Source: Clostridioides difficile ATCC 9689 = DSM 1296
Lineage (GTDB): Bacteria; Bacillota; Clostridia; Peptostreptococcales; Peptostreptococcaceae
NCBI RefSeq assembly: GCF_001077535.1
Contig: NZ_CP011968.1
Span: forward strand, 930,001 to 994,000
Direction: 5' to 3'
DNA: 64,000 nt
A program made the position numbers and the translations under genes. This document shows, in pieces, positions 18,082 to 27,023 of this stretch; the first letter of the stretch is position 1, and the number at the start of each line of letters is the position of its first letter. The notes under the pieces are model-generated. The model had not been told where the DNA came from and searched no databases. It worked only from the letters and a program-made list of their open reading frames with translations.

Positions 18082-19098
18082 ATGGTAACTATTAAAGATA
18101 TTGCAAGGAATCTAGGTATCAGTTATTCAACTGTTTCTAGGTGCTTAAACAATAATCCTAATGTATCTGAAAAAACAAAAAAGAAAGTGGTAGAAGAGGC
18201 AAATAGACTAGGGTTCCATTTTAATGTAAATGCAAGAAATTTAGCAAAAAAAGAAACTAACAGGATAGGGGTAATCTTTTCAAATAATTTTAATCATCAA
18301 GATACTAGAAAGTTTTTTAGTGATATAATGGATAGTTCTATAAATTCTATTGAGACTAATAAATACGATTTTATAATACAGCCTAATAATAACATTAGTG
18401 GTGATAGTAATGTATATAAAATGGTAAATGGACAAATGGTTGACGGATTAGTAATTGTGTCTCAATCAATAAAAAAAGAAGAGTATGATTTTTTAAAAGA
18501 CAATAATTTTCCACATGTATTTATATATTTTAAACCATCTTTTATAGGAGAAGTAGATAATTTCTTTTGGGACGATAACGTGTATGGAGGTTATATAGCT
18601 ACCAAGCATTTAATTGACCATGGTCATAAAGATATAATAACAGTAACTTCAGATGATAAGAGTTCAAAAATGCATGAAGATAGAACCAAGGGATATTTGA
18701 ATGCTATGGAAGAAGCAAATTTAAAGACAGAAGTCATTAAATCTAAAATGGATTTTGAATCTCAAGTTGAATTTTTAGAAAAATACATTGATAAAATAAA
18801 AAAAGCTTCAGCTATATTTGTACAACAAGATGTACCAGCGATTTCTATAATACAAGAGTTAAAAACTACTTATGGTATAAATGTACCAGAAGATATTTCC
18901 ATAATAGGGTATAATAATATTGAATTAATATCATATTTTAGGTCGCATTTATCAACAATAGATGACCCAAGAGAGCAAGTTATAAAAAATGGAGTAGATA
19001 GTTTAGTAAATATAATAAATAAAAAGAGTACAGAACACATTCCAAGAAAATTATATCCAAGGTTAATAATACGAAATAGCGTTAAAAGAATAAAGTAG
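18082..19098 (+). CDS. LacI-family transcriptional regulator
   Basis: DNA-binding regulator with an N-terminal helix-turn-helix and hinge (TIKDIARNLGISYSTVSRCLNNNPNVSEKTKKKV) and a periplasmic-binding-protein-like sensor domain (about residues 60-338, ending in LRSHLSTIDDPREQ). Length is 338 residues. It is followed by a terminator and then, 375 bases on, by the DUF3100/M20/DUF1177 operon on the same strand, its most likely target; this is inferred from position only. Confidence 0.9.
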   Translation: MVTIKDIARNLGISYSTVSRCLNNNPNVSEKTKKKVVEEANRLGFHFNVNARNLAKKETNRIGVIFSNNFNHQDTRKFFSDIMDSSINSIETNKYDFIIQPNNNISGDSNVYKMVNGQMVDGLVIVSQSIKKEEYDFLKDNNFPHVFIYFKPSFIGEVDNFFWDDNVYGGYIATKHLIDHGHKDIITVTSDDKSSKMHEDRTKGYLNAMEEANLKTEVIKSKMDFESQVEFLEKYIDKIKKASAIFVQQDVPAISIIQELKTTYGINVPEDISIIGYNNIELISYFRSHLSTIDDPREQVIKNGVDSLVNIINKKSTEHIPRKLYPRLIIRNSVKRIK

Positions 19099-19179
19099 TA
19101 AGCTTTTAAGTATCAAACGTTTATTAAAAATATTATAGATTATGTGAAGTTTTTTAACAAATAATATAAATAAAAATTA

Positions 19180-19216
19180 AAAGGAGTAGGTGTATATAAG
19201 TACATTGTACTCCTTT
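19180..19216 (+). terminator. Terminator after LacI-family gene
   Basis: AAAGGAGTA at 19180-19188 pairs with TACTCCTTT at 19208-19216, followed by a short T-rich tract. The remaining bases to 19472 are AT-rich and presumably hold the promoter for the next operon; no distinct regulatory site was recognised. Confidence 0.75.
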
Positions 19217-19472
19217 ATTTATTGAGATAGTTTTTATAATATGAATGAATAATTTTATTCAATTATTTGAAAATCCGTTATTTTAACAATATAAATTAAT
19301 AAATTATTTGTATTTTATATCATGAATCTATAATATTTTTTTGATTCATAACTAAAAGTATATAAAAATGATGAATAAATATATATTATACATTATCAAT
19401 GATAGGTTATATAATAAAATCACTAACAATTATATTATAAGAAAATTATAAAAATTACAAGGAGGTATAGAA

Positions 19473-20315
19473 ATGAAAGAAAAAGCAGGGATTAGAAATG
19501 CCATAATAGCAGCCTTTATAATCACAATATTGGCAGAATTAATTGGACCTATTTCATTTAAAGTTATGGGAATTAATGTAACTTTACTTAGTATACTATG
19601 GGCTATATTCATAGGAATGGCTGTTTCTCCTCATTTATTAGGGAGAGTTATACCAGCCTTAAAAAAGTTTATAGGGGATAATGAAATAAATGTATCTCCA
19701 TATTTATTATCTTTGACACTATATCCATTAGGGATAATGTTTGGAATTAATGCAGGGCCTAAAGTTGGTATATTACTTCAAGCAGGACCAGCACTTTTAT
19801 TACAAGAATTTGGTCATATGGGTACAATGTTGATAGCATTACCTGTTGGAGTAGCATTAGGTCTTGGAAGAAGTGCATTAGGTGGTACTTTTTCATTATG
19901 TCGTGACACAGCACTAGGAATTATTGGAGATAAGTATGGATTAAACTCACCAGAAGGTATAGGAACACTAGGAACTTACATAAGTGGTAGTATATTTGGA
20001 ACATTATTATTTTCATTTTTAGCACCAGTGGGTGTACTTTTAGGATTTCATCCATATGCTTTAGCAATGGCATCAGGAATGGGTAGTGGTTCAATGATGG
20101 GAGCTGCAACAGCATCATTAATGAATACAGTTCCACAAATGTCAGAGCAGATTTTAGCATATTCAGCTACTAGTGGATTGATTACAGCTGTTACTGGAAT
20201 ATATATAGAATTATTCTTATCTTTACCAGTAGCCAACTACTATTATAGCAAAGTAGCTCCAGTTATTGAAAGATTTAGAGGAAGAAAAACAAGAAGAACA
20301 AGTAATAAATTGTAA
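19473..20315 (+). CDS. DUF3100-type integral membrane protein, probable transporter component
   Basis: A 280-residue hydrophobic protein with about eight membrane segments. Glycine-rich stretches such as LALGLGRSALGGTFSLCRD-like helix ends and AMASGMGSGSMMGAATASLM resemble permease pores. I recognise it as DUF3100, a family without an established function. AAGGAGGTA precedes the ATG by 5 bases. It starts a compact operon with a second membrane protein, an M20 amidohydrolase and a DUF1177 protein, suggesting uptake of an amide-linked substrate that is then hydrolysed; that is inference. Confidence 0.72.
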   Translation: MKEKAGIRNAIIAAFIITILAELIGPISFKVMGINVTLLSILWAIFIGMAVSPHLLGRVIPALKKFIGDNEINVSPYLLSLTLYPLGIMFGINAGPKVGILLQAGPALLLQEFGHMGTMLIALPVGVALGLGRSALGGTFSLCRDTALGIIGDKYGLNSPEGIGTLGTYISGSIFGTLLFSFLAPVGVLLGFHPYALAMASGMGSGSMMGAATASLMNTVPQMSEQILAYSATSGLITAVTGIYIELFLSLPVANYYYSKVAPVIERFRGRKTRRTSNKL

Positions 20316-20329
20316 AGGAGGATATATAT

Positions 20330-20794
20330 ATGGAAAAAACTTTTAAGACTATTATGGAGCAGATAAAAATAGTATTGTTTATATATATTATTATTTGCTT
20401 TGGACAAATGATAGCACTTAAGACTCAGGCTCAAGATTTGTTGATTGGAAGTGTATCTGGATTTTTGTTGGTGATAATTGCTATTATAATAAAGAATTTT
20501 GTTAAAAAACCTAATTTACCAGGTTTTGCATGGGCTACATTAGTTGCATTTGTTTTATCGCTTCCAATATCTCCAGTGGGGGATATCATAGCAACAAATG
20601 TAGGGAAAATCAATTTTATGTCTACAGTAACACCATTATTAGCTTTTGCAGGAATCTCTGTAGGTAACCAATTAGATATATTAAAGACTTTGAGTTGGAA
20701 GTTAGTAGTTATATCATTTATAGTTATGACATCTACTTACTTTGGTTCTGCTTTTATATCTCAAACAGTTTTAAGATTAAATGGAATGCTTTAA
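20330..20794 (+). CDS. Small integral membrane protein, partner of the DUF3100 protein
   Basis: A 154-residue protein with four to five hydrophobic segments and a conserved-looking SLPISPVGDIIATNVGKINFMS loop. I do not recognise a named family. Its ATG is 15 bases after the preceding stop, with AAAGGAGGA between, and the next gene's ribosome site overlaps its last codons, so it is clearly part of the operon. It probably pairs with the upstream protein to form a two-subunit permease. Confidence 0.7.
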   Translation: MEKTFKTIMEQIKIVLFIYIIICFGQMIALKTQAQDLLIGSVSGFLLVIIAIIIKNFVKKPNLPGFAWATLVAFVLSLPISPVGDIIATNVGKINFMSTVTPLLAFAGISVGNQLDILKTLSWKLVVISFIVMTSTYFGSAFISQTVLRLNGML

Positions 20795-20807
20795 GGAGGT
20801 AGTAAAT

Positions 20808-21953
20808 ATGAATGAATTAAAAGCAAAAATTAAAGAGGAAATAAAGTTATTATCTGAAGAGAAAAAGACATCATTTGAAAAAGTTTCTGACTATTTATTT
20901 TCAAATCCAGAATTAGCATTTGAGGAGTATAAGTCACAAAAAGCATTATGTGATTTGTTAGAAGAAAATGAATTTAATGTAACTAAAGGTGTAGGAGGAT
21001 TAGAAACATCTTTTGAAGCTGTGTATTCAAATGGAACTAATGGGAAAACAGTTGCTTTTTTAGCTGAATATGATGCACTTCCAGGAATGGGACATGCATG
21101 TGGGCACAATATCATAGGGACAAGTTCTGTTGGTGCAGGTATCATATTAAAAGAAATCATGAAAAAACATAATATAGAAGGGACTGTAAAGGTTTTTGGA
21201 ACACCTGCAGAAGAAAGAGTAGGTGGAAAAATAACTATGATTAAAGAAGGTGTATTTAATAATGTAGATGCTGCATTAATTTTACATCCAAGTGATGCTT
21301 CAATGCCTGATGATATATCATTTGCTCAAGTTAATTTAAAATTTGATTTTACTGGTAAGGCATCACATGCTGCTGCTTTTCCTTGGGAAGGGAAAAGTGC
21401 CTTAAGTGGAGTAATAGCACTATTTAACAGTGTAAATAGCATGAGATTACATCTTAAAGATTATGCAAGAGTACATGGAATTATAACTGATGGAGGTAGC
21501 ATACATAATATAATTCCTGAAAAATCTACAGCTATATTTAATGTAAGAGCTTTAAGCATAGAATATTTAAATGAGATTTGTGAAATGCTTAAAAATTGTG
21601 CTAAAGGAGCTGCAATTTCTACTGGAACTAATGTAGAAATAGTTCAATTAGATGAAATATACAAAGAGATTAAGAATGATTCTGAATTAGTGAATATAGT
21701 TAGACAAAATTTTGAAGTTTTGGGTGAAGACTATGTTGAAAGAGATTTAAGTCAAGGTATAGGTTCAACTGATACAGGAAATTTAACTCATGAGATACCT
21801 GCAATACAAGCATATATAAAATTAAAAGAAAATACTGCAACTCATACAGATGAATTTGCTGTTGCAGCTGGTGGTGAAGAAGGCAAAGTAGCACTTATAA
21901 AAGCAATTAAGGTGCTAGCAATGTGTGGAGTAGATATTTTGTATAGTAAATAA
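20808..21953 (+). CDS. M20 family amidohydrolase (peptidase M20D-like)
   Basis: Metal-dependent hydrolase of N-acyl amino acids or small peptides in the cytosol. Metal-binding motifs GHACGHNIIG, a TPAEE Glu pair, and SHAAAFPWEGKSA of the dimerisation lid are visible. The late metal ligand lies in ENTATHTDEF. I choose the ATG at 20808, preceded by AAGGAGGTAGT that overlaps the upstream stop; the ATG at 20781 would put that site inside the gene. The product is 381 residues, similar to AbgB/HipO-type enzymes. The substrate is unknown. Confidence 0.9.
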   Translation: MNELKAKIKEEIKLLSEEKKTSFEKVSDYLFSNPELAFEEYKSQKALCDLLEENEFNVTKGVGGLETSFEAVYSNGTNGKTVAFLAEYDALPGMGHACGHNIIGTSSVGAGIILKEIMKKHNIEGTVKVFGTPAEERVGGKITMIKEGVFNNVDAALILHPSDASMPDDISFAQVNLKFDFTGKASHAAAFPWEGKSALSGVIALFNSVNSMRLHLKDYARVHGIITDGGSIHNIIPEKSTAIFNVRALSIEYLNEICEMLKNCAKGAAISTGTNVEIVQLDEIYKEIKNDSELVNIVRQNFEVLGEDYVERDLSQGIGSTDTGNLTHEIPAIQAYIKLKENTATHTDEFAVAAGGEEGKVALIKAIKVLAMCGVDILYSK

Positions 21954-21996
21954 TATATAATTTTAAAATATATTAAGAAAGGAAATCAGATTAGAC

Positions 21997-22932
21997 ATGA
22001 TATTAAAACAAGTAATAGAGGTTTATGACATTTTAGATAAAGCAAATGCTAATGGGGAAGAAGTAAAAACTTACTTACAAGGTTATGGTGAAGTAGATGT
22101 AACTGTAAAAGAATTGTCTTCAAGTAAAGGCTCAACAGATTTAGTAAAGCTTACAATTCCTGGGAAAAATGGAAAATTAAAAGGTGGAGATGCTCCTACT
22201 CTTGGCATTTTAGGTAGACTAGGAGGGATTGGAGCAAGACCAGAAGTTATAGGTTTTGTTTCAGATGGTGATGGAGCATTGGTAGCAATTGCAGTGGCTG
22301 CTAAACTTTTGGATATGCAACGAAAAGGAGATATATTAGATGGTGATGTTGTAATTTCAACTCATATTTGCCCAGATGCTCCAACTAAAGAACACTATCC
22401 TACTCCTTTTATGGATTCTCCAATTGATATGATGACTATGAATGAAAATGAAGTTGATAGTAGTTGTGATGCAATACTTTCTATAGATACTACTAAAGGA
22501 AATAGAGTAATCAATACTAGAGGATTTGCAATATCGCCAACTGTTAAAGAAGGCTACATATTAAAAACTAGTGATAACCTTTTAGATATTATGCAGACTG
22601 TAACAGGGAAATCTCCATTTGTATTCCCTTTGTCTATTCAAGATATAACACCATATGGAAATAATCTGTATCACTTAAATAGTATTTTACAACCAGCAGT
22701 AGCTACAGATGCACCAATAGTAGGAGTAGCAATTACAACAGAGATGCCTGTTGCTGGATGTGCTACAGGTGCAACTAATTTTAGTGATTTAGATTCAGCT
22801 GGGAGATTTGCAATTGAAGTTGCCAAGCTATTTGGTAGAAATAAGTGTGATTTCTATGATAAAGAAGAGTGGGAAATGCTTATTAAGAGATATGGCAAAT
22901 TAAATAGATTTCAAACATTTGGTATACAGTAA
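21997..22932 (+). CDS. DUF1177 family protein
   Basis: A 311-residue soluble protein I recognise as DUF1177, with GILGRLGGIGARPEVIGFVSDGDGALVAIA, HICPDAPTKEHYPTPFMDSPIDM and PVAGCATGATNFSDLDSAGRFA. These aspartate- and histidine-rich motifs would suit a metal or amide chemistry, but no activity is established for the family. It ends the DUF3100 operon, 43 bases after the M20 gene with AAGAAAGGAAA before its ATG. Its repeated association with M20 enzymes suggests a shared catabolic step. Confidence 0.78.
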   Translation: MILKQVIEVYDILDKANANGEEVKTYLQGYGEVDVTVKELSSSKGSTDLVKLTIPGKNGKLKGGDAPTLGILGRLGGIGARPEVIGFVSDGDGALVAIAVAAKLLDMQRKGDILDGDVVISTHICPDAPTKEHYPTPFMDSPIDMMTMNENEVDSSCDAILSIDTTKGNRVINTRGFAISPTVKEGYILKTSDNLLDIMQTVTGKSPFVFPLSIQDITPYGNNLYHLNSILQPAVATDAPIVGVAITTEMPVAGCATGATNFSDLDSAGRFAIEVAKLFGRNKCDFYDKEEWEMLIKRYGKLNRFQTFGIQ

Positions 22933-23132
22933 TTAGAAAAATATTAAGTTTATATAATTTGTGATATAACTATTTAAGAATATATAAACAATTAGGAATA
23001 AAAGTAAGAATAAAGCACTTAGTTAAAAACTTTAAAAATAAAATATTTATTTGTTTATATAAAAAAGGAGGATTCTGGTTATTGGGATTCTCTTTTTTAT
23101 GAATACAAATAATATATTGTAATTATAAAAAA

Positions 23133-23178
23133 AGGAGCGTTTCAAAGTGATTTTTTTAATCACCTTGAGACAACTCCT
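23133..23178 (-). terminator. Terminator after PBP gene, related to the dispersed element hairpin
   Basis: On the minus strand AAGGAGTTGTCTCAAGGTGA pairs imperfectly with TCACTTTGAAACGCTCC, then a run of seven Ts. The core word TGTCTCAAGGTGA resembles the left end of the dispersed elements at 11491 and 57936. The stem lies between the convergent DUF1177 and PBP genes and may also act rightward. Confidence 0.8.
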
Positions 23179-23206
23179 TATATTTTTATTTAAATTCTAT
23201 TTTTTA

Positions 23207-25900
23207 TTAAGTTGCTGGAGTTCCACCACCATCAGGAGGAGTAGTAGAGCCACCACCATTATTTCCACCACCATCAGGAGGAGTAGTAGAGCCACCACCA
23301 TTGTTTCCGCCATTATCAGGAGGTGTAGAACCGCCACCACCATTATTTCCGCCATTATCAGGAGGAGTAGTAGAGCCACCACCATTGTTTCCGCCATTAT
23401 CAGGAGGTGTAGAACCGCCACCATTATCACCTGTGTTATTATTGTTATTATTATTTTCTTCTGGTTGGTTATTGTCTGGTTTTTTTGTATCTTCAGATGA
23501 TGGTTGAGAACTTACTTTAGTAGGAGCAGTACCTTCAATAAATGCTGCTTTAGAGCCAGAAGATTGCTTTCCTCCATCCTCTAAATTAATTTTTGTAAAA
23601 TATACATTTTTAGGAACTTCAAATTCAGTAACCGTTAAATTAGCATGTATTTTTTCCATAATTTTTTCCCATAATTTTGCAGTGCTAGTACTTCCATGTG
23701 GTACTTCTCTACGTTTTATAGTGTTACCAGAATCATCTTTTCTACCAGCATCATCTCCAATATAAGTTGCACCAACATAATAAGGAGTGTAACCGACAAA
23801 CCAAGCATCATATGCACTATTTGTAGTACCTGTTTTACCTGCTACAGGCATTCCCTTTGGAAGTGCAGCAACACCACCAGTACCTTCAGTAATTACACTT
23901 TCTAACATATCTGTAACGACATAAGCTACTTCAGGTTCTACAACTTTATGTTCCTCAGGAGCATTTTTAACTAATAATTGACCATCAAAGGTAGTTATAG
24001 TAGTAAAAATAGAAGGTTCTACATAAATACCGTGATTTGCCAATGTACCATAAGCAGCAGCCATTTGAAGTGGAGTAATACCATTCGCCATACCACCTAG
24101 TGTCAATGATGGGAATTTTCTATCACTTGCTTCAGATGAACCTGAGTGATTATTCTTTAAAGTTGTTATACCAAAGTTCTTTAAGTAATCCATCATTATA
24201 TCTACACATTCATCATAAGAGTCTCCAAGCATTTCAGCAGTTTTGACAGCTATCGTGTTTGAAGATTTAGCAAGTGCTTTACGTAAACTCATAGAACCAT
24301 GACCAGCAGTAGTAGTTCTTGGATTCCATTTATTATTTTCTTCAAACTTATATCCTCCTCGAGAATCACTTAGAGCAGTTGCTTGTGTTATTTTTAGAGT
24401 ATCAATAGCTGGCGTATATATTGCTAAAGGTTTTATAGAAGAACCTGGCTGATGAGGGTTAGTAGCACGATTTAAAGTTTTTCTACCACTTATATTTCTT
24501 CCTCCAGCTAGTGCTCTTATTTCACCATTTTTATAATCTAAGATTACCATTGCAGCTTGCGGTTGGCTAACTCCATCAGGACCAACCATATGTCCTGGGA
24601 AATTGCTATTTCTATCAAATTCTTCTTCTAAAGCATCTTGCATTTTAGGGTCTATAGTTGTGTTTACAATTAGACCACCATTGTAGAATAAGTTTTGAGC
24701 TTCATCATTTGTATGTCCTTGTTCCATTAAAGCATTTATAACTTCACTTTCGATAAGGTCTTCTACAGATGAAGAAACTTTATCTGATGATTGAGGCAAT
24801 TTTATTTCTATTTTAGCTTTGATTGCTTCATCATATTCACTTTGTTTTATATATTTCAATTCTAACATTTTCTTTAAAACAATTTCTTGTCTTTTTTTAG
24901 CTTCAGGATTACTTACAGCCTTTCTAACAACTAATGTACCTGCTTTTAATTGTCTATAAGTATCATTAGATATAAGCTCCCAAGATTTTATTTTTTCAAT
25001 CATATCAAAGTCCACTTGAGTAGGGTCATCTAAATCATCATCAGTTGTGTTAACAAAAAATAATAATTTATTCTCTAAATCCTCCTTAGTTTCATTTCCC
25101 TCTAACTTAGAAGTTTTATAGGCTGAAAATCTTGATGGATTTTTAGTTGAACCAGCAAGAAGTGCTGACTCTGCTAGAGTAAGGTCAGCTGCAGACTTAT
25201 CAAAATAACCACGTGCACCAGCCTCAGCACCTGCTAGACCTCTACCAACGAAGAAGTTATTTAAATAAGTTTCTAGTATTTTATCTTTACTTACTGTTTT
25301 ACTCATCTCATGTGCATAGTAAATATCCTTTATTTTACGAGGTATAGTTTGCTGTTCAGTTGTTAACAGCATTTTGGATACCTGCATAGGAATAGTACTA
25401 CCACCTTGCTTAGTACCTGTAAGGGTCTTTAATACTGACCTAAATAAACCTTTAATATCGACACCCTTATGCTCATAAAAACGCTCATCTTCTATTGCAA
25501 TTACAGCATGTTGAAGATAAGGGGAAATCTTATCTAATGGAACGGGTGTCTTTTTATTTACACTTGGAGCTGTAGATAATGTTTTTCCATTAGCGTATTT
25601 AATAGTAGTTGTTTGGTTCGTCTGTTTATCTAAAACAGCTTCTGTAACTGGAGTTACATCTCTTAGTGACGCAAATACTAGACCAGCAGTACCTGCTGTA
25701 CCAACAACTAGTAAAACTAAAAATACTATCCCAAATACTCTTAGTTTTTTAAATTTATCGCTTTTTTTAGATTTTTTCTTGTTTTTTGTTGAACGAGTCT
25801 TGTTAGCTGAAGTTCTATTAATTGGTTTATTTGTATTACCAGATGAGCTAACTTTTTTTCTCCTGATTTTATTTCCATTTTTATCATTATCGTTATTCAT
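23207..25900 (-). CDS. pbpA: Class A penicillin-binding protein (bifunctional PBP1)
   Basis: Polymerises and cross-links peptidoglycan at the outer face of the membrane. In order: a lysine-rich cytoplasmic tail (1-48), one membrane segment (about 50-72), the GT51 transglycosylase (EDERFYEHKGVD, then GGSTIPMQVSK), and the transpeptidase with SSIK (SxxK), SSN (SxN) and KTGTT (KTG). After the catalytic domains comes an acidic stretch, then about 80 residues of Gly/Asn/Pro repeats to the C-terminus. The start ATG at 25900 has AAGGAGG before it. It is the only class A PBP in the window; in this species the PBP1 gene is reported as important for growth. Confidence 0.95.
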   Translation of the reverse strand: MNNDNDKNGNKIRRKKVSSSGNTNKPINRTSANKTRSTKNKKKSKKSDKFKKLRVFGIVFLVLLVVGTAGTAGLVFASLRDVTPVTEAVLDKQTNQTTTIKYANGKTLSTAPSVNKKTPVPLDKISPYLQHAVIAIEDERFYEHKGVDIKGLFRSVLKTLTGTKQGGSTIPMQVSKMLLTTEQQTIPRKIKDIYYAHEMSKTVSKDKILETYLNNFFVGRGLAGAEAGARGYFDKSAADLTLAESALLAGSTKNPSRFSAYKTSKLEGNETKEDLENKLLFFVNTTDDDLDDPTQVDFDMIEKIKSWELISNDTYRQLKAGTLVVRKAVSNPEAKKRQEIVLKKMLELKYIKQSEYDEAIKAKIEIKLPQSSDKVSSSVEDLIESEVINALMEQGHTNDEAQNLFYNGGLIVNTTIDPKMQDALEEEFDRNSNFPGHMVGPDGVSQPQAAMVILDYKNGEIRALAGGRNISGRKTLNRATNPHQPGSSIKPLAIYTPAIDTLKITQATALSDSRGGYKFEENNKWNPRTTTAGHGSMSLRKALAKSSNTIAVKTAEMLGDSYDECVDIMMDYLKNFGITTLKNNHSGSSEASDRKFPSLTLGGMANGITPLQMAAAYGTLANHGIYVEPSIFTTITTFDGQLLVKNAPEEHKVVEPEVAYVVTDMLESVITEGTGGVAALPKGMPVAGKTGTTNSAYDAWFVGYTPYYVGATYIGDDAGRKDDSGNTIKRREVPHGSTSTAKLWEKIMEKIHANLTVTEFEVPKNVYFTKINLEDGGKQSSGSKAAFIEGTAPTKVSSQPSSEDTKKPDNNQPEENNNNNNNTGDNGGGSTPPDNGGNNGGGSTTPPDNGGNNGGGGSTPPDNGGNNGGGSTTPPDGGGNNGGGSTTPPDGGGTPAT
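23215..23425 (-). repeat. Glycine/asparagine/proline tandem repeat encoding the PBP tail
   Basis: Five units of 13-14 codons of the type GGGSTTPPDNGGNN, alternating between STPPD and STTPPD and between DNGG and DGGG. The unit length is a multiple of three, so unit gain or loss preserves frame. The complementary strand shows long open frames here that are artefacts of this composition. Confidence 0.9.
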
Positions 25901-26113
25901 AAGATTTTAACCTCCTTACTTAATGCAATATTATAACACAAATAGGAGTAGTTTTGTAATTAATAGAAAAAATGAATTTGCTATAATATTCTGTACATTG
26001 TATATGTATAAACGTAATATATTAAAAAGTCTATATTTTTATTTTATTTATTTTTGACAAATATTATAAAAATTATGCCAAAGCTACATATAAATAAATA
26101 GGAGGGGATAATT

Positions 26114-26812
26114 TTGAATAGAATAGTAGATAGAAAAACAAAAAATGAATTTAGAAAAATCATAGCTATTTTTTTAGTAATTCTTTTCTTGTCTGTATTT
26201 ATAGGCAGTTTTATATATATAGATAAAACTTTAAGACCAACAATAACAGTTTTAGCAGAGACTAAAGCTCTTGAACTAGCAAATAGGTCGATAAATAAAG
26301 CTGTTGCTGAAATGGTAGAAGGAAAAATAAATTATGAAGATTTAATGGATATACAACTTGATAATAATGGTAAAATAACTATGATACAAGCAAACACTAT
26401 AATGATGAATGAAATTGCATCTGCAATAGCTTTAGAAATACAAGATGAATTAAAAAAGGATAAGACAGCAAGTTCTTACATACCTATAGGAACAGCATTA
26501 GGAAGTCCTATATTAGCTAAATACGGTCCTAAACTTGAAGTATCTATTGAACCTATAGGAACAGTATCAGTAAACTTTAAAACGGAATTTGAGTCTTCAG
26601 GTATAAATCAAACTAGACATAGAATATATTTAGAAGCTCAAACACAAGTTAAAGTAGTAATACCACTTATAACTTCAACAAAACAAATTAAAGCTCAAAT
26701 ACCTATTTGTGAAACTATAATAGTAGGTGATGTTCCAGAAAGTTATGTAAATATTCCAGAAAAAAATCTAGGAAATGTTTTACCTAACACTGGAAAGAAT
26801 ACCAACAAGTAA
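26114..26812 (+). CDS. yunB: Sporulation protein YunB
   Basis: A 232-residue protein with a short basic N-terminus and one membrane segment (IIAIFLVILFLSVFIGSFIYI), then the YunB-type domain with ETKALELANRSINKAV, PIGTALGSPILAKYGPKLEVSIEPIG and FESSGINQTRHRIYLEAQTQV. In Bacillus yunB is a mother-cell sigma-E gene required for normal sporulation; the molecular role is unknown. The start is a TTG at 26114 with AGGAGGGGA upstream, and no ATG gives a better alternative. Confidence 0.9.
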   Translation: MNRIVDRKTKNEFRKIIAIFLVILFLSVFIGSFIYIDKTLRPTITVLAETKALELANRSINKAVAEMVEGKINYEDLMDIQLDNNGKITMIQANTIMMNEIASAIALEIQDELKKDKTASSYIPIGTALGSPILAKYGPKLEVSIEPIGTVSVNFKTEFESSGINQTRHRIYLEAQTQVKVVIPLITSTKQIKAQIPICETIIVGDVPESYVNIPEKNLGNVLPNTGKNTNK

Positions 26813-26928
26813 TATAAAGTTGTATATTTTTAAATAAATTCAAAATAATAGTTTATAAATAAAATTTTTGGAAATAATATTAATATAATTTTAATAAAAA
26901 TTTATATTTTATACTATGTAAAATATCT

Positions 26929-26979
26929 AATATATTTGGTCTGTAGGTTAAATAAAAGTACCTTTAGACCAAATATATT
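26929..26979. terminator. Bidirectional terminator between yunB and spoIVB-like gene
   Basis: AATATATTTGGTCT (26929-26942) pairs exactly with AGACCAAATATATT (26966-26979). It lies between convergent genes and has A/T tracts on both sides. Confidence 0.75.
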
Positions 26980-27023
26980 ATTAATAACTTAATAACATCT
27001 TAAAACTTATTTATTTATATTAT

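Noticed and set aside
23147-23507. Open frames of 68-117 codons on the plus strand opposite the PBP tail
   Set aside because: They mirror the Gly/Pro/Asn repeat on the other strand, have no ribosome site, and encode low-complexity Pro, Arg and Thr runs. They are composition artefacts.
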